The position numbers were made by a program, and so were the translations under genes. This document shows, in pieces, positions 38,102 to 64,000 of a DNA stretch of 64,000 bases (position 1 is its first letter; each line of letters starts with the position of its first letter). Below the pieces are notes generated by a model. The model searched no databases. It saw only the letters and a list, made by a program, of their open reading frames with translations, and had not been told where the DNA came from. Source of the stretch: Anisus vortex (lineage: Eukaryota > Mollusca > Gastropoda > Planorbidae); contig OX421500.1 of the NCBI GenBank assembly GCA_949126835.1, positions 21,799,167 to 21,863,166 on the forward strand, given 5' to 3'.

Positions 38102-39131
38102 TCATTCAGTGAATGGCTGTGCCAAACTGTAGCCTTTGATTGTCTCCAGTGATGGATGTGCAGCCACCATGCTATTCGGGGCACGTAGTTCTGGACTAGA
38201 CAAAACATCATACATGTCTGTGCTGTCCTTGGTCTCCTGGCGAAGCCTGGAATACACGTGATCTGATAACGAAACTGCTTCGTTTTCTTTTCCTCTAGTT
38301 TGTGACGATCTATATAAAAGAATGCCATCTTGAAACTGGGCATCTTCTTTTGGTTGCCCTCGTTGTTTGTCACCTTTATTTACAGCGGCGTATGTTGGCT
38401 CAGTGCCATTAGAAGTGTTGACGTTTTTGTTGACATATTCACTAGGGCTGATATTGACATCGTCATATGTTATGAAAACATCGTTATACAGACTCGCCTG
38501 AGAGTAGGCGAGATTCTCCGAGTTTTCATGCGCTGTCGGGGATGATGCCGACGAGGAATTCAAAATCTGCGTGCCGTTTCTGACCGTCAATTCCGTTAAA
38601 TATCGCTTCCAGAGAAGAACGATAATTATAGTCAAAATAATGACAACAACTACAACAACGGTCACGCCAACGATTATAAAAGTGGAGTTTTTATCGTCGT
38701 CATCGTCATCAATATTTTCTACGTTGGGTGACGTAGGTTTGGTTGACTTGAGGGCGACGCTGGGTCCTTGAGTCTCGACACTACGAAGGGTGGTGGATTC
38801 AATTTTCCGAGAACCCGGCCTTGTGCAGGGGGAGGGGCACTGTCCTACTTTAAGGTAAGAAGTGAAATTGGCGTGGACCATCATCGCTTGATCAATGATC
38901 CATGCCACACCAATGCACTCAACGCCACATGTGGTCTCGCTTATGTAATACTGCTGTGTTCCTGGAACAGGGCACGTCCCGTTGTCTCTCTGCCTCACGC
39001 ACACGAGTTTGTTGGTGGCGAGCACTTTCTGACAGATGTAGTAGCTGAGAAGCTGGCCCTCGAGTTCCTTGGAAGGCATTGGTTTGGTCTCTATGTTGGT
39101 GATGTATCTCACAGACTTACCGGTTCCTTGA
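38102..39131 (-). CDS. Receptor-like gene, exon with ectodomain, TM and tail
   Basis: The acceptor on the minus strand is TTTACCTACAG just before 39131; the first base completes a Ser codon begun at 39357. The frame is then open to TGA at 38104-38102. A run-on frame upstream of 39131 with its own ATG (39172) is intronic. An internal GGTAAGT just inside the exon could act as a competing donor and would remove the exon, so alternative splicing is conceivable. Confidence 0.75.
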
Positions 39132-39508
39132 CTGTAGGTAAATACACAAGCTACAGACAAACTGTTGCACACACACTGTTGAAAACTGAAATATTGAACA
39201 GAAACAAGAACGTAATATCAAAATTAATTTCTTCTTACCTTTATTCCCATTACCTTTCTATAGTTTGAAAATATACATTTTGAACAAAAAATAATGTGAA
39301 AACTGAAGCTAATAATACATTATAACTATTTTAGCATCTTACATTTTCTAAATTACCTGTTCAAAATAATTTCTGAGAAAAGAATTTGTCTGTAGGTGTT
39401 CTGCTGATTTTGATCCTTGTAGGACACAGTAATTGTCAGGTCGGATAGGACACCAGAGACGAACATTATTGACAGCAGATGGTATATCTGACCACCGGTC
39501 ATTTCCAT
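38102..39508 (-). CDS. Single-pass receptor-like protein with tyrosine-motif (ITIM/ITAM-like) cytoplasmic tail
   Basis: Two exons (39508-39357 and 39131-38102) join in phase to give 393 residues. The start ATG at 39508-39506 follows an in-frame TAA inside the same exon. Residues 1-22 form a signal peptide (hydrophobic YHLLSIMFVSGVLS). The ectodomain (about 23-200) has eight or more Cys and NGT, NFT and NST glycosylation sites, ending in an Asp run. A TM helix lies at about 201-225 (FIIVGVTVVVVVVIILTIII), followed by KR stop-transfer residues. The ~165-residue tail carries ITYDDV (Y273, ITIM consensus), EYVN (Y283, Grb2-type YxN), TYAAV (Y298), VYSRL (Y344) and MYDVL (Y358); the last pair is an ITAM-like doublet with a 10-residue spacer. 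Such tails recruit SH2 proteins after phosphorylation. I recognise no ectodomain family. The gene is apparently intact and divergent to the next gene. Confidence 0.75.
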
Positions 39509-39522
39509 TTACTTTGGCCTGG
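39357..39522 (-). CDS. Receptor-like gene, first coding exon (signal peptide)
   Basis: The acceptor is ATTGTAG before 39522 and the donor is GTAATT after 39357. After 14 untranslated bases, ATGGAAATG begins at 39508 in a good AGTAA-ATGG context. Encoded segments are MEMTGGQIYHLLSIMFVSG, VLSDLTITVSYKD and LFSEIILN. An acceptor upstream of the ATG implies a non-coding 5' exon further right, possibly near the CpG-rich patch at 39961-40110. Confidence 0.7.
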
Positions 39523-39729
39523 CTACAATAAATAATAATTCAAATGTTAAACATTACACAAATTAATTGCTAGCGACAATATGTTTTAAATTCAATCATA
39601 ATGGTTTCATAGCAAAGCTGTATTTAGTTTTACTTGGTTCATACGGAAGCTGGTTTATTGAGCCTATATAACATCAAGTAAACAAATTTATCGTTCCCCT
39701 ATGTATAAATAGTTTACTAGTTTCATTGA

Positions 39730-39960
39730 TCACTGAATATAAGAGTAATCAGTGTGTACTCAGTCACTGAATATAAGGGTAATCAGTGTGTACTCAGTCA
39801 CTGAATATAAGGGTAATCAGTGTGTACTCAGTCACTGAATATAAGGGTAAGCAGTGTGTACTCAGTCACTGAATATAAGGGTAATCAGTGTGTACTCAGT
39901 CACTGAATATAAGGGTAATCAGTGTGTACTCAGTCACTGAATATAAGGGTAATCAGTGTG
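39730..39960. repeat. 34-bp minisatellite, about 6.8 copies
   Basis: The unit contains TCACTGAATATAAGGGTAAT followed by CAGTGTGTACTCAG. Copies differ by one or two bases (AAGAGT, GTAAGC). It lies about 220 bp upstream of the first coding exon of the receptor-like gene. Confidence 0.95.
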
Positions 39961-40110
39961 CGCCGGTCGGCAAATTTGTCGCCTCAACAGACCCGCGTTC
40001 TCTATGAACACCTGCAAAGCAAACATAGTAACATTCCTCGCACGAGTTCACTCGGGTCGACTCGCGCGTGCGATTTTCCGAAACCCGCCGCCTCTATAAA
40101 CGCTAGCTAA
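39961..40110. promoter_or_regulatory. CpG-dense patch, possible promoter or 5' exon region
   Basis: About 150 bp are rich in CpG (CGCCGGTCGGC, CGGGTCGACTCGCGCG, CCCGCCGCC) in an otherwise AT-rich, CpG-poor region. The patch lies directly beyond the 34-bp array and about 450 bp upstream of the receptor-like gene's start. A TATAAA occurs at its plus-strand end (about 40097). It may be the promoter or non-coding first exon of that gene, or a repeat remnant; no transcript evidence is available. Confidence 0.3.
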
Positions 40111-41713
40111 GAGGGAGGGAAGGAAGAGGAAAGCTAAAGCGCTCTTGAAATATTTTTTACTGTGCATGCCTCTTACAATATTATTGTACACACATATTAT
40201 AGGACAATAACAACAATAATACATAATAAGAAACTGAGGGGCCTACCTAACAGATTGTTAGTCTTTAACGGCGTTAATATTTAATTTTTACAAAATATTT
40301 TTGAGCTTTGCTTTAACATGAATTATTTTTGCCCTGTAATTATACTAGATCTTTTTGTTATTGGAAAAATTACTTATAACACAAGTTATTACTAAAATGT
40401 TAATATATCCTAAATCGGCTTTATTTCTCTCACATATTGGTAATTTTATAAGTACTATTTTAAAATTAAGAATTAATAATAAATAATATTAAAACAAAAC
40501 ATAACATAAAACAATATTGCAATAAAAATATCCAAATAAAAGTGAACCAGGTGTATTAAAAAAATGCTTACAAACTTCGTCAAATGAAAAATGAATAAAA
40601 GAGTCGTTATCCGATAGAATGTCTATATATTTTTTGAAATAAAATAAAAGATCACATTACACTTACTGCATACAACACAATTGTAAAACATCATCGAAAA
40701 CGTCCTAAGTCCCAAAACGAGTACATTAAAATGTTAGGCCTATGTTTACAGTTTATATTATGTCCTAACTGATTGAACTTGTCCGCTAAAGGGAAGACTA
40801 CCCAAACGGGCATAAAATTGAGTCACCACTTATTGAGTCGATAAAAAGAATATTTTTTTTTTACCATGACAGCTTCCCAGATGACAAGATGAATCCGCGT
40901 GGACATGATTTATTGACACCAATCAACGACATGTTTTATAGCCTGCTGTAGCTCAAAGCACTTTGAAAGTAAAGTAAATTATTTATTAATAGTTATGTTT
41001 CACACATTAAACTATAAAACCAACAACACATAACTTCATCTTATTCTGTCTATGGGCACTTTGCTCAACTCTATTATAATGTATTTGAAAAATCTTTAAG
41101 ATAGACTAAAAGTCTATATCTTTTATTCATATAGTATTTAATGGTTTCGACTAATCCCAAAAGTCAGAAGATGTCATAAGCCGAGAATTTAAAATTAATC
41201 CTTAATAGTTCAAGGTTGTCCTTAGTTTCAAGATGTTCTAAACTTGACTATAATACATCGTCTTATTCTTCTTTATGTCTAACACTGCCACGTTTATAAC
41301 TCATCCATTCTTAATGATAATATTTAAGATTACGGATTTTAAATAAGTAGGGTTGGCACTGATGCTGAGTTCACAACACTAAAGTTGTTATTACAAGAAC
41401 GTATTTTATATGTATGAAGACAATAACAAGAATCAGGCATTTTGTAAAAAATTGTGTTCAACTTATCTAGTTTAAACTTTTAACACCGTCATCTCCAACA
41501 CCTCCCCACTAAGACGTAGTTCCGACACCCATCATTACTCTTTGCATGCCATTAATGACATCGAAATTGTTAGAATACAGATACCTTTATAATTTCTCCA
41601 ACCCGGCGGAGATCATTTAAAATATGTCCACAAATCCACATTGATTTAACGTAGGTCTAAATAAATATTACTTAAACCATGTTGACTAAGTCGACTATCC
41701 ACACTTTCTCAGT
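40111..41713. other. AT-rich intergenic DNA, no gene seen
   Basis: This is part of the spacer between the two divergently oriented genes. Nothing coding or repetitive was recognised. Confidence 0.5.
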
Positions 41714-41917
41714 CAGGGGCAAGCCACGAGAGGGGAGGGGGGAGTCCTGAGGGGAGCTATAAGCCCACGCTGGAATTTTGTTTTAAATATTCTTTTCGAC
41801 AGCTTTTTAAAAATATGTACTAAATTCGCAAAAATTTGGTAAATGTTTGTCACGCAAAAGTTCAGCTCCCCCCCCCCCCCCCCCCCACCCGGGAAAAAAT
41901 TTCTGGCTTGACCCCTG
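41714..41917. mobile_element. Short inverted-repeat element with poly-C tract (hAT-like MITE)
   Basis: The left end is CAGGGGCAAGCC and the inverted right end CAGGGGTCAAGCC. A C-run of about 18 bases lies at 41868-41886. The interior shares CACTAAATTCG...TTTGGTAA.TGTTTGTCACG with 46530-46575. No clear 8-bp duplication remains. Confidence 0.6.
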
Positions 41918-43059
41918 GTCATAGTATGTTATAGACTGGTTATTGTCACTGAAATACCAGGTCCGAGGTGTCCAAAAAGTAGCAGTTGAGAATAGCAGAT
42001 GAGTTTCCTAAGCAGCTTCCTTCCAGATTTTTACCGCTAATTGGCACAATTGGATGCCCATTTTTTAAAGTTTAAGGTTAAACTTGCTGCATTTTAGAAT
42101 CGCATATATCCCTCCATTTAAAAATAGATCTACTTCTCAGAAGGTTGTTGTTAAATCAAATCAGTTAGGCTTGATGTGGTATGAAAAAGTTTTCATGAAT
42201 TTGAAAGTCTTGCCTTTGTTTAGAAAACTCCACTTTAAGTGCTTCGATGTATTTCTGAATAAAACAAAACCACTATCTATCTTTCAATTTGCCATTATCT
42301 AGGGATGTCTTGACTTAATCCTGTATATCCCCAAATATAAGGATGTACATGCAGTTAAATGTTTTGAAATATATTTCACGGCAAGATTCATCCAGTTTCA
42401 ATGCAAATCCAGTACAGCGGTCATTGTAAATGCAAGTTCAACTCACTGAAATGTGTCGCTATTTCTTTCAATAAACATCGCTTCAACAGTCAGTTTTCCT
42501 CATTCAATACCGGTAAATGTTTGTTTTATTCATCAATAAAAAAACACCTCTTCGAAGTCTCTCTTTCCCATTGAAAATCTCTCTGCGTGCCAAGCTAGGC
42601 ATGCGTTACTTAGGTTGCCGACTCCTGTTAAAGTGTATTGTTGTCAAATAAATAGCCAATACAGACTCCAATTTATTTTCTGAACTAGATCTAGTCACAG
42701 TTGTTTTGTGTCAGCAAACAGTTTAAAACTACAACACCTTTATCTAATCAATTTAATAAAATAACAAAGAAGAACATTGAATTTTCAAATTAAAACTTTT
42801 TACACTTTTATGTTTATGACATGATTATGAATATTAAACACCTGTTTGATTTGACACGTCCAAGATTAGTTAACTCGTGTTTAAAGCTTTTCAAAACGGA
42901 ATCAAAACATGATCAAGATGTTTATATTTATCTCCCTTTAAAAAAACAACAACATTTCCCAGCTTTGCAGAATGAATTGATGAATGGGCCTTTGGAAAAC
43001 CACAAACAGTAAGAGCAATGAATGATTGGTGATAAATAAAATTGTTATTATTGCAATCA
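41918..43059. other. AT-rich intergenic DNA, no gene seen
   Basis: No exon or RNA gene was supported. The short frames at 42084-42302 and 42821-43012 have no recognisable domain. Confidence 0.5.
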
Positions 43060-43824
43060 TGGATTATGAATATATATATAGAGAGATATATATATATATA
43101 TAAAGGTCTGTGTGTATGTTTAACGAATCAAATTGATTTACTTAAAGACGCGTTATTGTTTCATGTGATACTTTTGTGATCCCTTATTGACATGTGGTTT
43201 CCATAGCGTAGTGGTTAGCGTCTTCGACTACCTTACGTGCGACCTGGGTTCGATTCCCTACTAATTACTAAATTTTGTTTTAGGACTTAAAACTTTCCTA
43301 AAATGTTTTCAGTAAATAAAATATAGTAATAATATTTTATACGCACGCGGAAGACGGGTGTTTTATTACCATCCACAAAGATAGTCCTAACTTTTTGTTA
43401 AATAAAAAAAACTTAATAGACGTGCTTTTTGAACCCGATTACAATATTTATTTTAAATTACTTTCTTGAATGTTTTCAGTAAATAAAAAACAATTATAAT
43501 TTTAAAGTTATTACAGCTTTCTGTTCATTGTAGATTATACAATGTTTATCTGTAGCTTTAGACTATGTATTTTTTCCCAGAGAAACGCCGGGCTATTCAG
43601 CTTTTGGTTTAATAAAAAGACTTGCCTATTTTTAACACGATTATAATATTTATTTTAAATTACTTTCCTAAATGTTTTCAGTAAATAATAATTATATTTT
43701 AAAAAATTATTACAACTAGCCTAGATCTCTATCTTTCGGTTCATTGTAGTTTATGAAATGTTTATCTGTAGCTTATACAGGCCTGTTTAATTTTTCCCCG
43801 GGCAACGCCGTGGAATTTAGCTTG
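43060..43824 (+). repeat. Composite tRNA-like / GC-hairpin repeat, copy 4 (internally duplicated)
   Basis: The left edge is an AT-dinucleotide tract (43070-43102). The tRNA-like core at about 43196-43262 shows an A box (GCGTAGTGGTTAGCG) and a B box (GGGTTCGATTCCC). The 3' module (TTTCCTAAATGTTTTCAGTAAA ... hairpin ... CAGCTT) appears twice, ending near 43608 and at 43824 (CCCGGGCAACGCCGTGG ... TTAGCTTG). It has the same block order as copies 1, 2 and 5. Confidence 0.65.
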
Positions 43825-45151
43825 TTTTCAATACATGCCCACACTGAATTGTTATCCACGATAACTTATGCAAATTTAGAAAGGTAAGCGATCTATTTGT
43901 ATACATCATAAATCAATGAATGTTTAAACACTTTTCCCAACACAATGTCACATCGAAAAAGGTTTTGCTTTTGAACCAAAAAAGTAAATGTTTCGAAAGT
44001 CAATTTTTTTTATAGCTAAGAAGCTCATAACTTTATCGTTAATTTGTTAGTGAGCCTTAGGTCTCGTTTGGTGGTCAGTCTTCTAACTAATTCATAGTTG
44101 TGTGGCACTAAACAGGCTGCCAATTAAAATCTCCTTTTTTTCACAGGTTTTCTTTGCGTTTTGTCTTTCCAACCTTTAGTGAGGCAATCTTTTATTCAAA
44201 CTACATGTATTTAGATGAACAGTTTCTTTTCTTGTGTGTTAGCTATTACTTCCATCTTAGTAAATTGCATTAATGGCACTTTTGTTAAAGGTTTCGATTT
44301 CTTTAAATTATTTTTCGTTGGTATGTTTTGTTTTTAAATTTGTATTTAGAATTTAACTTTTACTAAATTTTTTTTTTTTAGATTTTAAATGTTTAGTGGT
44401 TCTTTAAAGGCCTACATTTTTTATATTGTAGGCTTATATATCCTTAGTATTGAAATGTTTACCTAGTATTTACATGTTTAGTAGGTCTATATAAATCGTT
44501 AGTGTATGCCTAATCAATGCCTATTGAAATGTTTAGTACTTAAATGTTTAGTAGGTCTATACAAACGTTTAGCATTGATCTGTTTAGTATACGTGTGTTT
44601 TTTATTTCAATGTTATTTTAGTATTAAAATGTTAAGTCAAAAGTCATTAATAGGACCTGCATTCTAATTTTATTTTTCAACTGCACCTCGCCCCTTCCTT
44701 GATAATAAACAACTAACACACTAGAAGTATAATATACTAATCATAACATAAGTGGAACGTCCCGCTGGGATTGTGATAAATAAAGTTGGACTCAATGACG
44801 TACTTTCCTATCGTGTACAGATAATTACATTTTCTGTACAAGTATTAGCAGCTGCGTATTTATTGCAGTTATCGTGTGATTAGTACAGTGTTGATCAAAC
44901 ACAGCCAGTGACATAGATACTATGTGTGCATTTAAATAATGAAATGTGTTAACATAGGCTTTCAGTCCAGCATGTTCAATCGCAATATTCTACCAAACAA
45001 TACGGATGTCTTGTAAAGTGTTAAACCATCTGACAGAGTTCATTACAATAATTGTGTGTATTTCTGTTAATAATAAGGATCATTCTAAAATCGTTTGATG
45101 TTAGAAAAGTGTAGGCTACTGTTTGAATAATACAAATATATTCATAAACGT
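43825..45151. other. AT-rich intergenic DNA, no gene seen
   Basis: TTTAGTAGGTCTATA-type short repeats occur near 44470-44580. No exon was supported. Confidence 0.45.
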
Positions 45152-45288
45152 GTTTCACTGTTGGTGTAGAGCGAGTAGGCATTCAGTTTCACTGTTGGTG
45201 TAGAGTGAGTAGGCATCCAGTTACACTGTTGGTGTAGAGCGAGTAGGCATCCAGTTTCACTGTTGGTGTAGAGCGAGTAGGCATCCAC
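45152..45288 (+). repeat. 34-bp minisatellite, 4 copies
   Basis: The unit is GTTTCACTGTTGGTGTAGAG followed by CGAGTAGGCATCCA, with minor substitutions. It lies about 450 bp upstream of the ATG of the hemicentin/VWA7-like gene and is unrelated in sequence to the 34-bp array at 39730. Confidence 0.93.
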
Positions 45289-45746
45289 ATTTTCTCATTG
45301 TGAAACACAGTAGGTCCCTGACAAGATCATTGTGTTTGTGATGCATTTTTTGGCAGTATTGGGTCTTATTGACTACGTAGCTAAATAGATAACACGAAGG
45401 TCAAGTACACTTAGGCTACGGTATCCCCCTTTGAATAAACATGTCTTCGCTCATTCTTGAAAATTCCATTTCGCATTTTCAAAACATTTCCGTTCGGTGA
45501 AATTTAGCCTATTTATATTCATGTTCAACCAATGTTTCTGGTTACAAAAGAAAACTGTGCAAATTTAGGGGAAATAAGTTAAATGTATGATGACATTTGT
45601 CTTTTACAGACGTTTTTGAAGTAAAAAACAACAACAATATACTATAGTGAAACTGTTGGTATAAGAAATTGTTAATTCCAGACTATAATGTGCTAGCAGC
45701 TAGATTGTAAGTTTATTTCTTCAGAGGCTTAGTGTTGTTGGCAACA

Positions 45747-62848
<17,102 letters not shown>

Positions 62849-63112
62849 GTTTGAACATTTTTATCATTTCACTTCTCTTTACTCTTTAGTTGCAAGTCCA
62901 TGAATAAAAAAGATGACCATGAACCATCAACTGTTCAAAACCAAATTTAATACCCAGACATCACCAGTGGGAAAAGAGAAAAAAGCAGCTGAGCAAATAC
63001 TCCACGACATGCCAGTCATAAACAGAACGAATCGACGATCCCTTTATTCATGATGAGTAGGATGGGGAAAAGCCGAATTTAGAGTTTCTATACTGGGATC
63101 TCGGAGAAAATT

Positions 63113-64000
63113 AATCTCAGCTGTCAGTACAAAAGAGGTTCAATTATCTCAACTGTCAGTACAATAAAAGTTCAATTATCTCAACTGTCAATACAATAGA
63201 GGTTCAATTATCTCAACTGTCAATACAATAGAGGTTCAATTATCTCAACTGTCAATACAATATAGGTTCAATTATCTCAACTGTCAGTACAATATAGGTT
63301 CAATTATCTCAACTGTCAGTACAATAGAGGTTCAATTATCTCAACTGTCAGTACAATAGAGGTTCAATTATCTCAACTGTCAATACAATTATAGGGGCTC
63401 CAGTATCTCATCTGTAACTACAATATTTGTTCAAGTACCTCATCTGTCAATACAATAAAGTTTCAACTATCTTATATGTCAACACAATACATGTACAAGT
63501 ATCTCATCTGTCATTACAATAGATGTACAAGTATCTCAACTGTCAATACAATAGATGTACAAGTATCTCAACTGTCAATACAATAGATGTACAAGTATCT
63601 CAACTGTCAATACAATAGATGTACAAGTATCTCAACTGTCAATACAATAGATGTACAAGTATCTCAACTGTCAATACAATAGATGTACAAGTATCTCAAC
63701 TGTCAATACAATAGATGTACAGGTATCTCAACTGTCAATACAATAGATGTACAAGTATCTCAACTGTCAATACAATAGATGTACAAGTATCTCAACTGTC
63801 AATACAATACATGTACAAGTATCTCAACTGTCAATACAATAGATGTACAGGTATCTCAACTGTCAATACAATAGATGTACAGGTATCTCAACTGTCAATA
63901 CAATAGATGTACAAGTATCTCAACTGTCAATACAATAGATGTACAAGTATCTCAACTGTCAATACAATACATGTACAAGTATCTCAACTGTCAATACAAT
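63113..64000. repeat. 32-bp minisatellite running off the window
   Basis: About 28 copies of a 32-bp unit built on ATCTCAACTGTCAATACAAT are present. The first block (63113-63390) has the tail AGAGGTTCAATT and the second (about 63480-64000) the tail AGATGTACAAGT, with transitional units between. The frame of 63 codons near 63715 is an artefact. The array reaches the window edge, so its full length is unknown. Confidence 0.95.

Noticed and set aside
38768..39268. 166-codon plus-strand frame
   Set aside because: It is antisense to the receptor-like gene. The minus strand has the signal peptide, TM helix and splice sites.
43196..43262. Functional tRNA gene
   Set aside because: A and B boxes are present, but the arms do not fold into a complete cloverleaf, and the same core recurs inside a longer dispersed repeat.
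15691..45288. 68-bp unit as a dimer of a 34-bp ancestor shared with the 34-bp arrays
   Set aside because: The two halves of the 68-bp unit do not resemble each other or either 34-bp unit; the numbers coincide only.

Overview
This window looks like nuclear DNA of an invertebrate animal, most likely a mollusc and plausibly a gastropod. It is AT-rich with long introns bounded by GT/AG sites. It carries metazoan-only gene families, many tRNA-derived short repeats, non-LTR and hAT relics, and an unusual number of minisatellites. The taxonomic call is an inference; no ribosomal or mitochondrial marker is present. Most open reading frames are chance or tandem-repeat artefacts. I place three host genes by joining exons whose reading phases agree across splice sites.

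Layout. 1-9562 (+): the last five coding exons of an activin type II receptor gene (ACVR2), covering the kinase domain from the ATP-binding lysine to the C-terminus. Its introns hold transposon copies, and a long probable 3' UTR (to about 14.8 kb) carries a textbook hAT MITE with an 8-bp target duplication. 15691-25615: a near-perfect 68-bp satellite of about 146 copies. 25616-33000: gene-poor DNA with a 59-bp duplication, a 27-bp palindromic array and a decayed Cys-rich reading frame. 33000-37830: a retrotransposon and transposon graveyard, with a GC-rich intact RNase H ORF, an RTE-like reverse transcriptase relic, a second non-LTR relic and a hAT transposase relic with its terminus.

38102-39508 (-): a two-coding-exon gene for a 393-residue single-pass receptor-like protein. 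It has a signal peptide, a Cys-containing ectodomain of no family I recognise, and a tail full of tyrosine signalling motifs (ITIM-, YxN- and ITAM-like). 45747-62848 (+), divergently oriented: a secreted hemicentin/VWA7-like protein encoded by at least nine exons with consistent phases. No VWA domain is visible, and a basic exon with furin-type sites interrupts the conserved module. One of its introns is filled by a 36-bp minisatellite that is open on both strands, giving spurious ORFs of 500-700 residues. Another intron holds two inverted-repeat transposons and a composite tRNA-like element. The window ends inside a 32-bp minisatellite.

The most interesting candidates are the tyrosine-motif receptor, the VWA-less hemicentin-like gene, and a recurrent composite repeat. 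That repeat combines a (TA)n edge, a tRNA-like core and a GC hairpin followed by AGCTTG, and occurs four to five times. The genes do not form an operon or an evident shared pathway.
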